64,000 nucleotides of DNA from the NCBI RefSeq assembly GCF_015710975.1, contig NZ_CP049783.1, forward strand, positions 682,001 through 746,000, in the 5' to 3' direction. The stretch is from Paenibacillus polymyxa. GTDB taxonomy: Bacteria; Bacillota; Bacilli; Paenibacillales; Paenibacillaceae. A program made the translations under genes and the position numbers. Within the stretch, counting starts at the first letter, position 1; every line of letters begins with the position of its first letter. Positions 26,368-36,239 of the stretch are shown one piece after another. Under the pieces are notes generated by a model that was given only the letters and a program-made list of their open reading frames with translations, ran no database searches and was not told where the DNA came from.

Positions 26368-29300
26368 TCACATTTTCTCGATCCTTACATGTTGGTAAAA
26401 AGCCTGCCCTCCAAATACATTGATACCAAAATGCCCTTCGGCAAATGTATCATCTTCCAAGTCAATCACCTGTTCATCATCTATCTCTATACGAAGGCGT
26501 AATCCCTCTGCTTGGATTTTAATATGATAGGTTACTCCCGGCAGTACAAATCTTGGAACCTTGGCCAGCACTTGCTGCTCCTCAAATCGCCCCTCTTTTT
26601 TATAAAAAAGACGAATGGATTTCATGTTCGGGTCCAAATTCAAATAATAGCCACTCGACCCGTCAGCATTGGCACGAAAAATCATGGAACCAGCGCTCCC
26701 ATTTCCATACAGCTTCATATCAGCCTCATACGTAAAATCTTTCGCCTGCTCAGAAGCCATATAATTTGCATCGCTAATATAGCTTCCGCGCATACCATCC
26801 GTTGTCACCATCCAGCGGGATGCGGAGACATCCGGCACCCAACCTGAAAGGTTGGTATAAAACTTCCCGCCATGCACAGTGACAGAGGTACTTGCTCTTA
26901 CCGTATCTCCCGGAATGGAGGCTGTAACTACGGCTTCTCCAGGGGAAAGTGCCTCCGTGATCGCGTAGCCTTCATTTGACGAGATCACCTTGACAACTGC
27001 GGGCTTGCTGGATTCCCAATTCAGCAAAGATTCTTTTCTCCCAGAATGATCCTCCACACTCGCATACAGACGTTTCGACTGTCCTTCCGCAAGCTCCAGC
27101 TGAGTGTAATCCATGATCAGTCTGATGGGTGAAACCTCTGTAACCCTCCAGCTATTGTGTAGCGCATACACATGAAGAGAAACAATTTTTACCTCACCAC
27201 CTTGAGTATAGAAGCTCATTCCTCTACGCGCCGAATCTGGAAAAATGATATCAGAAAATACGACTTCCCCATGATTACCAAACACCTCAACTGAGGATTC
27301 GTCCACAAATATACGCATTTGAATTCGATTCCCGACCGGTGCCAGTGATGCTTCATGAAGCGTTGAAAATAGAGGAGAGAAATCAGTAAGCCCTGATTCA
27401 GCACGGTTTACAAACATGTGTTGTACATCTGTTTTATAGCCGACTACCGTTCTTTGCTCACCGCCTTCCCGTACGCAAAACCCAAAAGTCGATGCCATCC
27501 CAACGGAAGGAAATTCGAACTCCGCCTCAATCTCATAGGCACCCGCCTTTAAACCTTCCAGTATATTCGGAGAAGATTCCGTGATACTTGCATGTTCTAG
27601 CGAAAATAAATGAGAACGTAGCGAAGTCAGTTCGGATATCGGATGCTGTATCAAGCGGATGCCTTCATGGGTTGTTTTTAACGATAACTCTCTCGGGATG
27701 CTGAACTGCCCCTTCCAGGGTGAAGTCGGAAAGCTGAACGGGTAGTCCCAATTTGTCATCCATGCCAGCATGATACGCCGCCCGCAGGGCATATTGGAGA
27801 AAGACATCGAGGCATAGAATTCCTTGCCCCAATCGGTTCTCAATACCTTTCTCGGCGGAAGATCATTTTGAAATTTGCCATCAGATGTCAGTTCACCGAT
27901 AAAATATTCCGCATCCGAGCCTTGAGTGTTCGTGCTGGCTCCAGTACTAATCATTAGCACCCATTTAGAGGTGTTGCTCTTGTCTACCGCGAGTGGGAAT
28001 AGATCTGGGCACTCCCATACCCCGCCCCGTATATAATCACCATAGCCAAAGTTATCCGTCCAGCTCCAATCTAATAGGTTGGCGGAGGTAAAGAAGCGGA
28101 TATGGTCACCTCCCGACACGACCATAATCCAGCGCTGATGCGCTTCATCCCATACCACTTTCGGATCACGAAAATCCCAGTTGCCAGGATCGTTTTCATT
28201 TTGGCCCGGATTCTCAATTACAATTGAATTGTTTTCGGGGTATTGCCATGTCCGTCCTCGGTCTGTGCTGTAAGCAAGGCCAATTCTCTGGTTTCCCTTG
28301 GGCTGATCGGGATTATAGGAGGTGTAATACGCAACCAGTCCTTTCCCGCCATAGTCGCTGAACAAGCCGGAAGTATTGGTGAGATCAGCTACAGCCGAGC
28401 CGGACCAGATATGGCCCAAATCATTCCACTTTAATGCCAAGGGAAGCCTTTTCCAATCCAGCAAATCCAGACTGACCGCATGTGCCCATTGTCCACCATC
28501 CTGATGAAACAGGTGATATTCTCCCTCGAAATATACTAATCCGTTCGGATCGCTGGCCGAGCCTCTGACAGGGGAATAATGATACTGCGAGCGATATTTT
28601 TCTGTATAGTAATTCGGGACGGAGGTAAGGTAGATATCCTGAAAATAAGCCGTACCCCCAGTTGCCTTCATACCTATAAAACCACTGGAGTAACTGTTAT
28701 CCACGATGTCAATCGCCGCAGGTGTGTAGCCATCTACAAACACGCAAATCCGCTCTCCGTGTGTAATGATTTCCAGACTGTGTTTACTGCCCGATGTATC
28801 CGGATACGTCATCGCCGAGCTTGTAATCAAAGTTCCATTCGCCTTTCTCAGATGTACCCGAACCTGCTGATCCTCACGTTGCACAGAAGCAACATATCCC
28901 TCTGTACCCTTCGGATTCCCTCTGAAAAATAGCCCTGCTTCCATTCCCGGTTCAGAAGGATTCAGCGTCACACTACCTTCCATGACCAGATCGGCAGCTG
29001 TCGTACTAAATATTTTCAATGCTCCTTCAGAACTTGTTCCCTCAGCTTTTTGCCCTTTGAGGTCCGGTTGCCATTTTCCACGGATCAAGAACGGTTCATC
29101 TACATTCGTATCCATATCACTGACTTGAATGTTCTGAAATAATGCCGACCCATTCCAGACATTCAGTCCCAAATATCCTGATGCGTACGTCGTATCGACC
29201 ACATCTATAATCGGGCTATACCCTTCATCCCAGTACACTTTAAGACGCGAGCCTTCTACCTTCACCTTGAGATGATAAATATCTCCTTTTTGTAATTTTA

Positions 29301-29631
29301 CCTGCCGTTCCTCTTTGAGTCTTTCGATATCCCCGGCAGCATCGCGCAACCGTAATAATCCGGCAGCTGGCACGATTTGAAGCATATAGGAAGACCATCC
29401 ATCCTCACTGGAACGGAATACTAGGGTAGCGTCTGCCTGTATGTCTGTGACCATCACATCCGCTTCAAAAGTAAAATCCTGCGATGTAGTTCCAGACATA
29501 GCCATCACATTTTCCTGTGGCTCTGACCTCAACAAAAGTCCCTGGATGTTATTTTCTATGTGTCCCTGCCCTTTAATCTGCCAGTTCGTCAAATTCGTGC
29601 GCGTGTTTGTGAGCTCTATTCTCATCGCCAA
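26368..29631 (-). CDS. Large multimodular GH32 fructan hydrolase with CBM66-like modules
   Basis: A 1087-residue enzyme (TTG 29631 lies eight bases after GGAGG; ATG 29625 is the alternative). Two jelly-roll modules resembling CBM66 occupy about 5-175 and 180-338. The GH32 domain (about 345-835) has nucleophile Asp361 in SDPNGLVYFEG, the stabiliser in FRDPK (487-491) and acid/base Glu540 in WECPDLF. A bacterial Ig-like module (about 845-920) and a third CBM66-like module follow. The motif begins SDPNG rather than the common NDPNG. CBM66 binds fructan ends, so levan is a likely substrate. No signal peptide is visible, which is odd for such a protein. It is the last gene of the importer operon. 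Confidence 0.88.
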   Translation of the reverse strand: MAMRIELTNTRTNLTNWQIKGQGHIENNIQGLLLRSEPQENVMAMSGTTSQDFTFEADVMVTDIQADATLVFRSSEDGWSSYMLQIVPAAGLLRLRDAAGDIERLKEERQVKLQKGDIYHLKVKVEGSRLKVYWDEGYSPIIDVVDTTYASGYLGLNVWNGSALFQNIQVSDMDTNVDEPFLIRGKWQPDLKGQKAEGTSSEGALKIFSTTAADLVMEGSVTLNPSEPGMEAGLFFRGNPKGTEGYVASVQREDQQVRVHLRKANGTLITSSAMTYPDTSGSKHSLEIITHGERICVFVDGYTPAAIDIVDNSYSSGFIGMKATGGTAYFQDIYLTSVPNYYTEKYRSQYHYSPVRGSASDPNGLVYFEGEYHLFHQDGGQWAHAVSLDLLDWKRLPLALKWNDLGHIWSGSAVADLTNTSGLFSDYGGKGLVAYYTSYNPDQPKGNQRIGLAYSTDRGRTWQYPENNSIVIENPGQNENDPGNWDFRDPKVVWDEAHQRWIMVVSGGDHIRFFTSANLLDWSWTDNFGYGDYIRGGVWECPDLFPLAVDKSNTSKWVLMISTGASTNTQGSDAEYFIGELTSDGKFQNDLPPRKVLRTDWGKEFYASMSFSNMPCGRRIMLAWMTNWDYPFSFPTSPWKGQFSIPRELSLKTTHEGIRLIQHPISELTSLRSHLFSLEHASITESSPNILEGLKAGAYEIEAEFEFPSVGMASTFGFCVREGGEQRTVVGYKTDVQHMFVNRAESGLTDFSPLFSTLHEASLAPVGNRIQMRIFVDESSVEVFGNHGEVVFSDIIFPDSARRGMSFYTQGGEVKIVSLHVYALHNSWRVTEVSPIRLIMDYTQLELAEGQSKRLYASVEDHSGRKESLLNWESSKPAVVKVISSNEGYAITEALSPGEAVVTASIPGDTVRASTSVTVHGGKFYTNLSGWVPDVSASRWMVTTDGMRGSYISDANYMASEQAKDFTYEADMKLYGNGSAGSMIFRANADGSSGYYLNLDPNMKSIRLFYKKEGRFEEQQVLAKVPRFVLPGVTYHIKIQAEGLRLRIEIDDEQVIDLEDDTFAEGHFGINVFGGQAFYQHVRIEKM

Positions 29632-29666
29632 TTTCCTACCCTCCAGTACGGATTACGAAGAAAATC

Positions 29667-31124
29667 TCATTTCAGCGCATAAAGCTCCAGTGAAAATACA
29701 GTTACCTGCTCTTCTGCTGAGAATATTTCAAGGGTCTTAGCTTCTGCATCAGGAAATATTAAGTCGGTAATGGCTACCTGTCCGCGATCGAAAAACACTT
29801 CAATAGACGAGCGATCTACATAGAGGCGGATGTCCATGCGATCCGGTAAGATTGTTAATGAGGTCCCATGTCTGCCTGCAAAGTCTTCATGAAAATCCGA
29901 GCGACCAGACCGTGTCCGGTCTACGTATACTTCCTGCGTGGCGGAAGTATAACCGACGAGTGTCTCTTGTCCATCCGCTACCCGCACTTTAAAGCCAAAG
30001 TCTCCAGTGGTTGCAAATTCAGCCACAAGTTCGTAGCAATCCAGCTGCAAGGCAGACAATGCGTTCCGCACTTCCTCCCAAGATGGTTCTGTGAGTGACA
30101 GGACAGGGGTTCTTAATCCCTCCAGCTCCCGAACAGGGCGCTGAACAAGCGCAACTGTGCCCTTTCTCGTTTCCAGTGCGAGTTCTCGCGGAATGGACAT
30201 GGCACCTCTCCAGCGCTCCGTCGGTGTCTGATTGGCATATCTCCAGTTGCTCATCCAGCCCATAAACAGGCGTCGTCCATCCTCTGCCGGGATATCCGAC
30301 CAACACACACCTGCGTAGTTATCTCTGCCATAATCGAGCCAGCGGACTTTTTCACTTTCCGCATCTGCCACAAATGTTGTTCCATCAAATTCACCCGTAA
30401 AATACTGTGTTCTGGACCCTTCCCGAATCCCCGGGGTATCGCCAATGCTTACGAGCATGACCCACTTCACCTGTTCGCGTTTCTCATCAACATATAGCGG
30501 AAATAAATCCGGGCATTCCCACACCGCATCATGACTACCAATACCGTGTCCAAATTCACTGGCAAAAGTCCATTCCTTCAGATTCGGAGAATGATAGATT
30601 CGAATCGTCTGACCGCAGGCTAGCACCATCACCCACTGCTCTGTAGACTTATGCCAAAACACTTTCGGGTCCCGAAAATCAACGCAGTGCTCATCCTCCA
30701 GTACCGGGTTGCCCGCATATTTAATCCAGCTTTCACCTGAATCTTTACTATACGCAAGGCTCTGGCACTGCCGCACCTGTTCCGTCCCCGGAAGCGAAGC
30801 ATGATGGGTGAAAATGGCTACCAAGCCCGGCTTGCCGCCAAAAAATCCGGATGTATCCTGTTCATCCACTACAGCGCTCCCGGAAAAAATCGTTCCTAGC
30901 TCATCCGGCTCCAAGGCAATTGGCTGCTCCTCCCAATTCATCAAATCAGTGCTGACAGCATGCCCCCAATGCATAGGTCCCCATGTGGTGCCAAACGGAT
31001 GATGCTGATAAAACAAATGATAGCGCCCTTCATAATAAACCATTCCATTCGGATCATTCATCCATCCGTTTTTCGGTGAAAAGTGATAGGATGGGCGGTA
31101 TTTCTCTTGCCTAATCACGTTCAT
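29667..31124 (-). CDS. GH32 beta-fructofuranosidase/levanase-type enzyme
   Basis: A 485-residue enzyme. ATG 31124 (MNVIRQEKYRPS) lies eight bases after AGGGAG. It contains all three GH32 signatures: WMNDPNG with nucleophile Asp24, FRDPK with Asp152, and WECPDLF with acid/base Glu203, plus the WGPMHWGHAVS segment. A C-terminal beta-sandwich starts near residue 340. It lacks a signal peptide, so it should cleave imported fructo-oligosaccharides or sucrose in the cytoplasm. It lies directly downstream of the importer's binding protein, so the cargo is probably a fructan oligomer. Sucrose-6-phosphate hydrolase is less likely as no PTS gene is present. Confidence 0.88.
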   Translation of the reverse strand: MNVIRQEKYRPSYHFSPKNGWMNDPNGMVYYEGRYHLFYQHHPFGTTWGPMHWGHAVSTDLMNWEEQPIALEPDELGTIFSGSAVVDEQDTSGFFGGKPGLVAIFTHHASLPGTEQVRQCQSLAYSKDSGESWIKYAGNPVLEDEHCVDFRDPKVFWHKSTEQWVMVLACGQTIRIYHSPNLKEWTFASEFGHGIGSHDAVWECPDLFPLYVDEKREQVKWVMLVSIGDTPGIREGSRTQYFTGEFDGTTFVADAESEKVRWLDYGRDNYAGVCWSDIPAEDGRRLFMGWMSNWRYANQTPTERWRGAMSIPRELALETRKGTVALVQRPVRELEGLRTPVLSLTEPSWEEVRNALSALQLDCYELVAEFATTGDFGFKVRVADGQETLVGYTSATQEVYVDRTRSGRSDFHEDFAGRHGTSLTILPDRMDIRLYVDRSSIEVFFDRGQVAITDLIFPDAEAKTLEIFSAEEQVTVFSLELYALK

Positions 31125-31149
31125 ATACTCATCTCCCTCGAAAAAAGAT

Positions 31150-32739
31150 TCATTTACTTGTGCTTCTGTCATAGCCCGCTTGCTTGATTTGCAACCATTC
31201 CTGTAATCCCAGACTGTTCAGCTCCTGCAAATATTCCGGCCACTCCTCTTCTACCTTACCGTTCTGGTACCATTCCGTACGTTTACGGAGAACATAGGCG
31301 AATAGATCGGTTTCAATAGTCGACAAACGATCCAGCTCATCGATAGAGAAAAATACTTTAGGATAATTATGATCCGCTTGCATATGGGGAACCATCACCT
31401 TTTTGAGCAAACCCAATCGCCATGTCGCATCTTCCGGCTGGGTTGTGTATTTTCCGTAGTATTCATCCAATACAGCTAACGGACCGCCGATGTTCGTCTT
31501 TTGTCTGATTTCCACCGGAGCCGAGCCTTCCAGCGGCAGATGCTTCAACATTCCCTTTGCCGCATCATACTCAAAAATATTTTTCTGCTTGGTATCCCCG
31601 TAAGTTCCCCAATTGTTCTGTATGGATTGGATCGGATCATAGAGCTGGTCAATCCACTTGGCAGTCGCCTCCAGCTTCTTATTAGCACTGGTGATCACCA
31701 TGCGCCCGCGATCGAAGCCGATGCCATTCGTCCGTGTAACATTCACATGTCCATCCGGTCCAGCCAGCGGCGGCATGAGATCGTATTTTTTATTCGGTCC
31801 TGTAATATTGGCCTTATCCCATGTAAAGTACAGACCATAGCGGTGATCCTTCCCTTTGGCCAGATAAGTGTTCCAATCCTGCTGGGAAGACTCTATGTCC
31901 ACCAGCCCTTCCTTGTATAAATCATGAATATATTTGACTGCTTCCTTATATCCGTTATCCGCTGCCGTAAATACGACTTTCCCATCGTTCGTCACTACTG
32001 TATGATCCCAGTTCTCTCCAAGCCCAAACGCCCCGTATAAAAAGGCCAAATCCTCGCCGCCAGGCTTATCTATAAACGATAATGGAATCTCATCCGCCTG
32101 CCCGTTGCCGTTGGGGTCCTTTGTTTTAAAGGCAATCAAGACCTGCTTCAGCTCTTCGGTCGTTGTCGGCATGGACAAGCCCAGCTTGTTCAGCCACTCC
32201 ACATTAATCCACGGCAAATCATCTACGGACTGGATCGCTTCTTTTCCTGTTCCCAATTCTTCAATCCACGGAAAGGAATAAATATGTCCATCCGGCGCAG
32301 TCAACATCGCTTTATATTCCGGTGAATGCTCCAATACCTTTTTAAAATTCGGCATATGTTGTTCAATCAAATCCTCCACCGGAATAATGACACCGTCTTT
32401 GGCCAGCTTGAGTAAGTCATAATCCGAGTAGCCCGCATCGAACACTGCATCTGGCAAATCACCGCTGGCAATAGCCAGATTCCTTTTTTCCACAAACTGG
32501 TCACTGGTAAAATTCTTCCAACGAATATGAATACCCGTTTTTTCTTCCAGCCGTTTGTTAATCAGCTTGTCGTTCGGATCTGCCGGAGCAAGTGGTGAGC
32601 TTTGAGTTAAAAAGTTGAGTGTCACTTTTCCATTCACATCTGTTGCATCGCTTTCATTAGAGGAATTGCTGCTACCGCAGCCGGAAAGAACTAAGATCGC
32701 CGCCAGTGCGGCAAATGAGGCAGTTTTGACTGTTTTCAT
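31150..32739 (-). CDS. Sugar ABC transporter substrate-binding lipoprotein (LplA-like)
   Basis: A 529-residue lipoprotein starting at ATG 32739, eight bases after GGAGG. The signal peptide ends in LVLSG before Cys21. The mature part begins with a Ser/Asn linker and continues as a family 1 extracellular solute-binding protein of the long LplA/YtcQ type (KLEEKTGIHIRWKNF and FKTKDPNGNGQADEIPLSF, the latter a calcium-like loop). It binds a saccharide at the cell surface and hands it to the two permeases encoded upstream. The neighbouring GH32 genes point to fructan oligosaccharides. No ATPase is present, as usual for this class, which shares an MsmX-type ATPase. Confidence 0.88.
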   Translation of the reverse strand: MKTVKTASFAALAAILVLSGCGSSNSSNESDATDVNGKVTLNFLTQSSPLAPADPNDKLINKRLEEKTGIHIRWKNFTSDQFVEKRNLAIASGDLPDAVFDAGYSDYDLLKLAKDGVIIPVEDLIEQHMPNFKKVLEHSPEYKAMLTAPDGHIYSFPWIEELGTGKEAIQSVDDLPWINVEWLNKLGLSMPTTTEELKQVLIAFKTKDPNGNGQADEIPLSFIDKPGGEDLAFLYGAFGLGENWDHTVVTNDGKVVFTAADNGYKEAVKYIHDLYKEGLVDIESSQQDWNTYLAKGKDHRYGLYFTWDKANITGPNKKYDLMPPLAGPDGHVNVTRTNGIGFDRGRMVITSANKKLEATAKWIDQLYDPIQSIQNNWGTYGDTKQKNIFEYDAAKGMLKHLPLEGSAPVEIRQKTNIGGPLAVLDEYYGKYTTQPEDATWRLGLLKKVMVPHMQADHNYPKVFFSIDELDRLSTIETDLFAYVLRKRTEWYQNGKVEEEWPEYLQELNSLGLQEWLQIKQAGYDRSTSK

Positions 32740-32802
32740 CTGGATGACCTCCATCGGATAATGGTAAAAAGCACATATAGCAAATGAAGTGTGCGGCATC
32801 TG

Positions 32803-33684
32803 TTATTTTAAAGAGCCGACCATAACGCCCTTTTCAAAATACTTTTGGAAAAAAGGATACATCACAAGCAGTGGAAGACTGGATATGACAATCGATGAAT
32901 ATTTGATCATTTCCGAAAGACGTTTCAGTTCCGCCATTGCTAATTGATCACTAATCATGCCAGGCATCGTCTGGTTTTGGATCAGGATCGATCTCAGCAC
33001 CAATTGAAGCGGATGCAGCTGTGCATTATCCAGATAAATCATGGCATCAAAATAAGAATTCCACTGACCAACAAAGGCATATAGCGCAATGACAAAAATA
33101 ATGGGTTTGGACAGCGGCAGGACAATTCTAAAAAATATCGTCCAGTCCGAGGCTCCGTCCACGTTGGCGGCCTCTTTTAATTCATTAGGTACACCTTTAA
33201 AGAACGTTCGTGCCAAAATCAGATCCCACACATTGATTGCACCGGGAAGAAGAATAGCCCATACGGTATCCAGCATCCCTAAATTTTTGACCAACAAATA
33301 GGTTGGAATCAGACCTCCACTGAAAAACATGGTGATGATAAACAATGTCATAAAGAAATTCCGCCCTACCAAGCTGTTCACCGATAAGGCATAGCCAGCG
33401 CAAATCGAAACCGTCACAGAGATCAAGGCAAAGCATGAAGAATAGAACACCGAATTGGCAAACCCACGGAGCATCGCCGGGTTGGACAAAATTTTCCGAT
33501 ATCCCTCCACACTCCAATCCGAAATACGGAAGGATAGCCCTTTGCTTAACAAAACGGTCGGGTCCATAAACGAAGCAATCACGATATAACCCAAGGGAAC
33601 TACAATAATCAAAACAGCTAAAGTGAGCACAATGTAATTCACACCTAGGATGAAGCGGTCCAGATTGGAATGTTTGACATGCAT
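32803..33684 (-). CDS. Sugar ABC transporter permease (LplC/YtcP-like)
   Basis: A 293-residue, six-helix inner membrane protein starting at ATG 33684 after AAGGAG. The EAA loop is LKEAANVDGASDWTIFFRIVLPLSKP (about residues 180-205), which contacts the ATPase. It belongs to the CUT1 subfamily of MalG-like permeases and ends GVMVGSLK, a typical end for this group. It pairs with the next permease upstream to form the channel. Confidence 0.9.
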   Translation of the reverse strand: MHVKHSNLDRFILGVNYIVLTLAVLIIVVPLGYIVIASFMDPTVLLSKGLSFRISDWSVEGYRKILSNPAMLRGFANSVFYSSCFALISVTVSICAGYALSVNSLVGRNFFMTLFIITMFFSGGLIPTYLLVKNLGMLDTVWAILLPGAINVWDLILARTFFKGVPNELKEAANVDGASDWTIFFRIVLPLSKPIIFVIALYAFVGQWNSYFDAMIYLDNAQLHPLQLVLRSILIQNQTMPGMISDQLAMAELKRLSEMIKYSSIVISSLPLLVMYPFFQKYFEKGVMVGSLK

Positions 33685-33699
33685 AAAGAGGCTCCTTTC

Positions 33700-34662
33700 C
33701 TAATAAAGCCCTTCTCCCTCATTGAGCTTCTTGACGATAAAGTTAACGGTCAGCAGCAAAACCACATTAATCACCGAATTAAACAGCCCGACCGCCGCAG
33801 AATAAGCATAATTGCCGGATTGCAAGCCGACTTTATACACATAGGTAGGAATAATTTCAGAAGTAGGCAAATTCATGGATGTCTGCATAAGATACGCCTT
33901 CTCAAACCCAATCGACATAATTCCTCCTGCTGCCAGGATAAAAACAATCGCCATAATCGGTTTAATCGTCGGCAAATCAATATGCCATATGCGCTGAAGC
34001 AGGTTGGCTCCGTCCAGACTTGCCGCATTATGCAGTTCGGGATCAACATTAGCGAGCGCAGCTACATAAATGATTGAAGACCACCCCGCCCCCTGCCAAA
34101 TTCCAGACAGGATATAAATCCAGCGAAAATATTCAGGCTCTGTCATAAAGATCACAGGGTTGCCGGTCACCGATGCAATGATTTGATTCAAAGGTCCGGT
34201 CGGAGACAAGAAAATAAACAACATACCCACAATGACAACAACTGAAATAAAATTAGGGGCGTACAAAACAAGCTGGATATTCTTTTTCAATCCCGCCTTG
34301 CGGATTTGATTCAGCATGACCGCTAACAGGATTGGTACAGGAAACCCGAGTACAAGTCCATAGAAGCTCAGTTTCAGCGTATTAAAGAAAATATCCGTAA
34401 AATTGGGCGATTCTAAAAATTTAGTGAAGTACTTCAGTCCAACCCAGTCACTTCCCCATATCCCTTTAAGCGGGCTAAAATCCTTGAATGCAATAATGGC
34501 CCCATACATCGGAACATACTTAAAAAGAATCGTAAGAATCAGTGCAGGCGCCAGCAGTACGTAAAGAAAATAGTTTTTGCGAATATAGTCTAGCTTGCTG
34601 CGAATGGACCTTTGCTCCCCCAGTGCGGCATGTCTCTGAGCTGCCTTAGCCAAGTTTGCCAT
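33700..34662 (-). CDS. Sugar ABC transporter permease (LplB/YtcO-like)
   Basis: A 320-residue permease starting at ATG 34662, eight bases after GGGGG. The basic N-terminal stretch (AKAAQRHAALGEQRSIRSKL) precedes six helices. The EAA loop is HNAASLDGANLLQRIWHIDLPTIKP near residue 225. It is MalF-like without the extra N-terminal helices, as in LplB. It is the first gene of the operon permease-permease-binding protein-GH32-GH32. Confidence 0.9.
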   Translation of the reverse strand: MANLAKAAQRHAALGEQRSIRSKLDYIRKNYFLYVLLAPALILTILFKYVPMYGAIIAFKDFSPLKGIWGSDWVGLKYFTKFLESPNFTDIFFNTLKLSFYGLVLGFPVPILLAVMLNQIRKAGLKKNIQLVLYAPNFISVVVIVGMLFIFLSPTGPLNQIIASVTGNPVIFMTEPEYFRWIYILSGIWQGAGWSSIIYVAALANVDPELHNAASLDGANLLQRIWHIDLPTIKPIMAIVFILAAGGIMSIGFEKAYLMQTSMNLPTSEIIPTYVYKVGLQSGNYAYSAAVGLFNSVINVVLLLTVNFIVKKLNEGEGLY

Positions 34663-34767
34663 TTGCGTTCCCCCCATCTGTAATAACCGTCTGTACAAGA
34701 CAACTGAAAAGGCTTACATTTTTCATCTTCAATTTACCAAATCAAATTATCATTCGTCAATAACTTT

Positions 34768-34787
34768 TGTAAAATATTTTATTTACA
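34768..34787. promoter_or_regulatory. Inverted repeat near the fructan operon start
   Basis: TGTAAA and TTTACA arms, 8 bases apart, about 105 bases before the first permease. The half-site resembles those of the 35016-35048 repeat, so the same LacI protein may bind both. Confidence 0.45.
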
Positions 34788-35015
34788 TTTGACCAAAATA
34801 TTATTGTCATTCTGAGCTTTTGTAACAAAAAACAAAAATAATCATCCCCTATGATCCAAATCTGAAAGTTCCCCATTAACAATGACCGCTTCACTTATTC
34901 GACCCTAATGTACCCTCTCTGTTTCAATGAGCATTTTTTTATCCAGCTTATACAAATTTGAATTTCAGTTCATTTTTCGATCTGATAAAGATAAATACAG
35001 GCTATTAAATAAACT

Positions 35016-35048
35016 TTACAAATGTAAAAATATTTTATACATTTGTAA
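35016..35048. promoter_or_regulatory. Inverted repeat upstream of lacI-type gene, likely operator
   Basis: Perfect 11-bp arms TTACAAATGTA (35016-35026) and TACATTTGTAA (35038-35048) around an 11-base AT-rich centre. Further TACATTT copies follow near 35079 and 35093. The rest of the 34663-35175 gap is AT-rich, with no gene seen. Confidence 0.6.
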
Positions 35049-35175
35049 TCTCAACATTGCTATTTTATGCGAACTATTATACATTTAGGATACATTTTAG
35101 GTCTGAACGGAAAGTTGGCAGAGGCAACTGTACCTCTCAAGCAATCCATTTATTAAGTGAAGGTGGAACCTGTCT

Positions 35176-36222
35176 ATGAAGAAAGAAAAAGTCACCATTC
35201 AAGATATTGCTGACGCTTTGGGAATCTCCCGAAACACCGCATCCAAAGCCATTAACGGTAGTGAGAGCATCCCGGTTGATACTCGGAACAAGGTCATTAA
35301 AAAAGCGATCGAGCTCAAATATAAGCAATTTGCCTATGTGGAAACAGACAGTATCATCCCTAAGAACCAAGGTAACATTGCCCTGTTTACATGCAATCTG
35401 CCGAACAGCTCGCATTTTGGCTCCTTTCTGATCAGTGGGCTGGAAAAAAGAATAAGTGCAGAAGGGTATAATTTGTCTATTCATATTGTGCGGGAAAACG
35501 AAATCCAAGCGGGAACACTGCCTAATAATTTTGAAGCGTCTAAGGTTGACGGAATCATTTGTATTGAAATGTTCGATCCACAGTATAGTGAGCTCGTTAC
35601 GAGTTTGGGACTGCCTACAATCTTTATTGATTGCTCGGTGGACATTTTTTATCCTGATTTGAAAGCGGATTTATTGTTGATGGAAAACGAACATAGCGTT
35701 TATTCTGTTACCAAAAGCCTGATTGATCGTGGATTTGCGCGGATTGGTTTTGCTGGGGATTATAAACATTGCAAAAGCTTCAACGAGCGGTGGGTTGGAT
35801 ATAACCGTGCTTTAATCGAAGCAGGCCTAAGTGTGGATTTATCTTGCTGCATCGTTGATCAGGACCGAAATTTTTTCTCCGAATCGGATTGGATGGATAA
35901 ACAATTAGAGGGCATGAGCGTGCTTCCATCTGCGTTCGTGTGCGCCAATGATTTTATCGCCGTCAGTGTCATGAAAGCGCTCAAAAACAAAAACTTGAAA
36001 ATTCCCGAAGATATTGCTGTGTTTGGGTTTGATAACGCTCCTGAATCCCGGATTGTAGAGCCTCATTTATCCACCGTGCATATCTACAACAACGAGATGG
36101 GGATTACGGCGGCTGAGATGCTATTGGCGCGAGTCAAAGATCCTTCCAGGCCTTATCAGATTACGCATATCAGAACTGAGCCGATATTTAGAGAATCGAC
36201 TCCTTTACAAATAGAAAAGTAA
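35176..36222 (+). CDS. LacI-family transcriptional regulator of the fructan locus
   Basis: A 348-residue regulator starting at ATG 35176. The LacI helix-turn-helix is at residues 4-25 (VTIQDIADALGISRNTASKAING) with hinge helix sequence about 45-58. A type 1 periplasmic-binding-like effector domain follows (GNIALFTCNLPNSSHFG, FVCANDFIAVSVMKAL, DIAVFGFDNAPES). It is divergent from the GH32/ABC operon and separated by about 510 bases that hold the inverted repeats, so it most likely represses that operon until a fructan-derived sugar binds. Confidence 0.88.
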   Translation: MKKEKVTIQDIADALGISRNTASKAINGSESIPVDTRNKVIKKAIELKYKQFAYVETDSIIPKNQGNIALFTCNLPNSSHFGSFLISGLEKRISAEGYNLSIHIVRENEIQAGTLPNNFEASKVDGIICIEMFDPQYSELVTSLGLPTIFIDCSVDIFYPDLKADLLLMENEHSVYSVTKSLIDRGFARIGFAGDYKHCKSFNERWVGYNRALIEAGLSVDLSCCIVDQDRNFFSESDWMDKQLEGMSVLPSAFVCANDFIAVSVMKALKNKNLKIPEDIAVFGFDNAPESRIVEPHLSTVHIYNNEMGITAAEMLLARVKDPSRPYQITHIRTEPIFRESTPLQIEK

Positions 36223-36239
36223 AAGAGGGGGTCTGGCGA

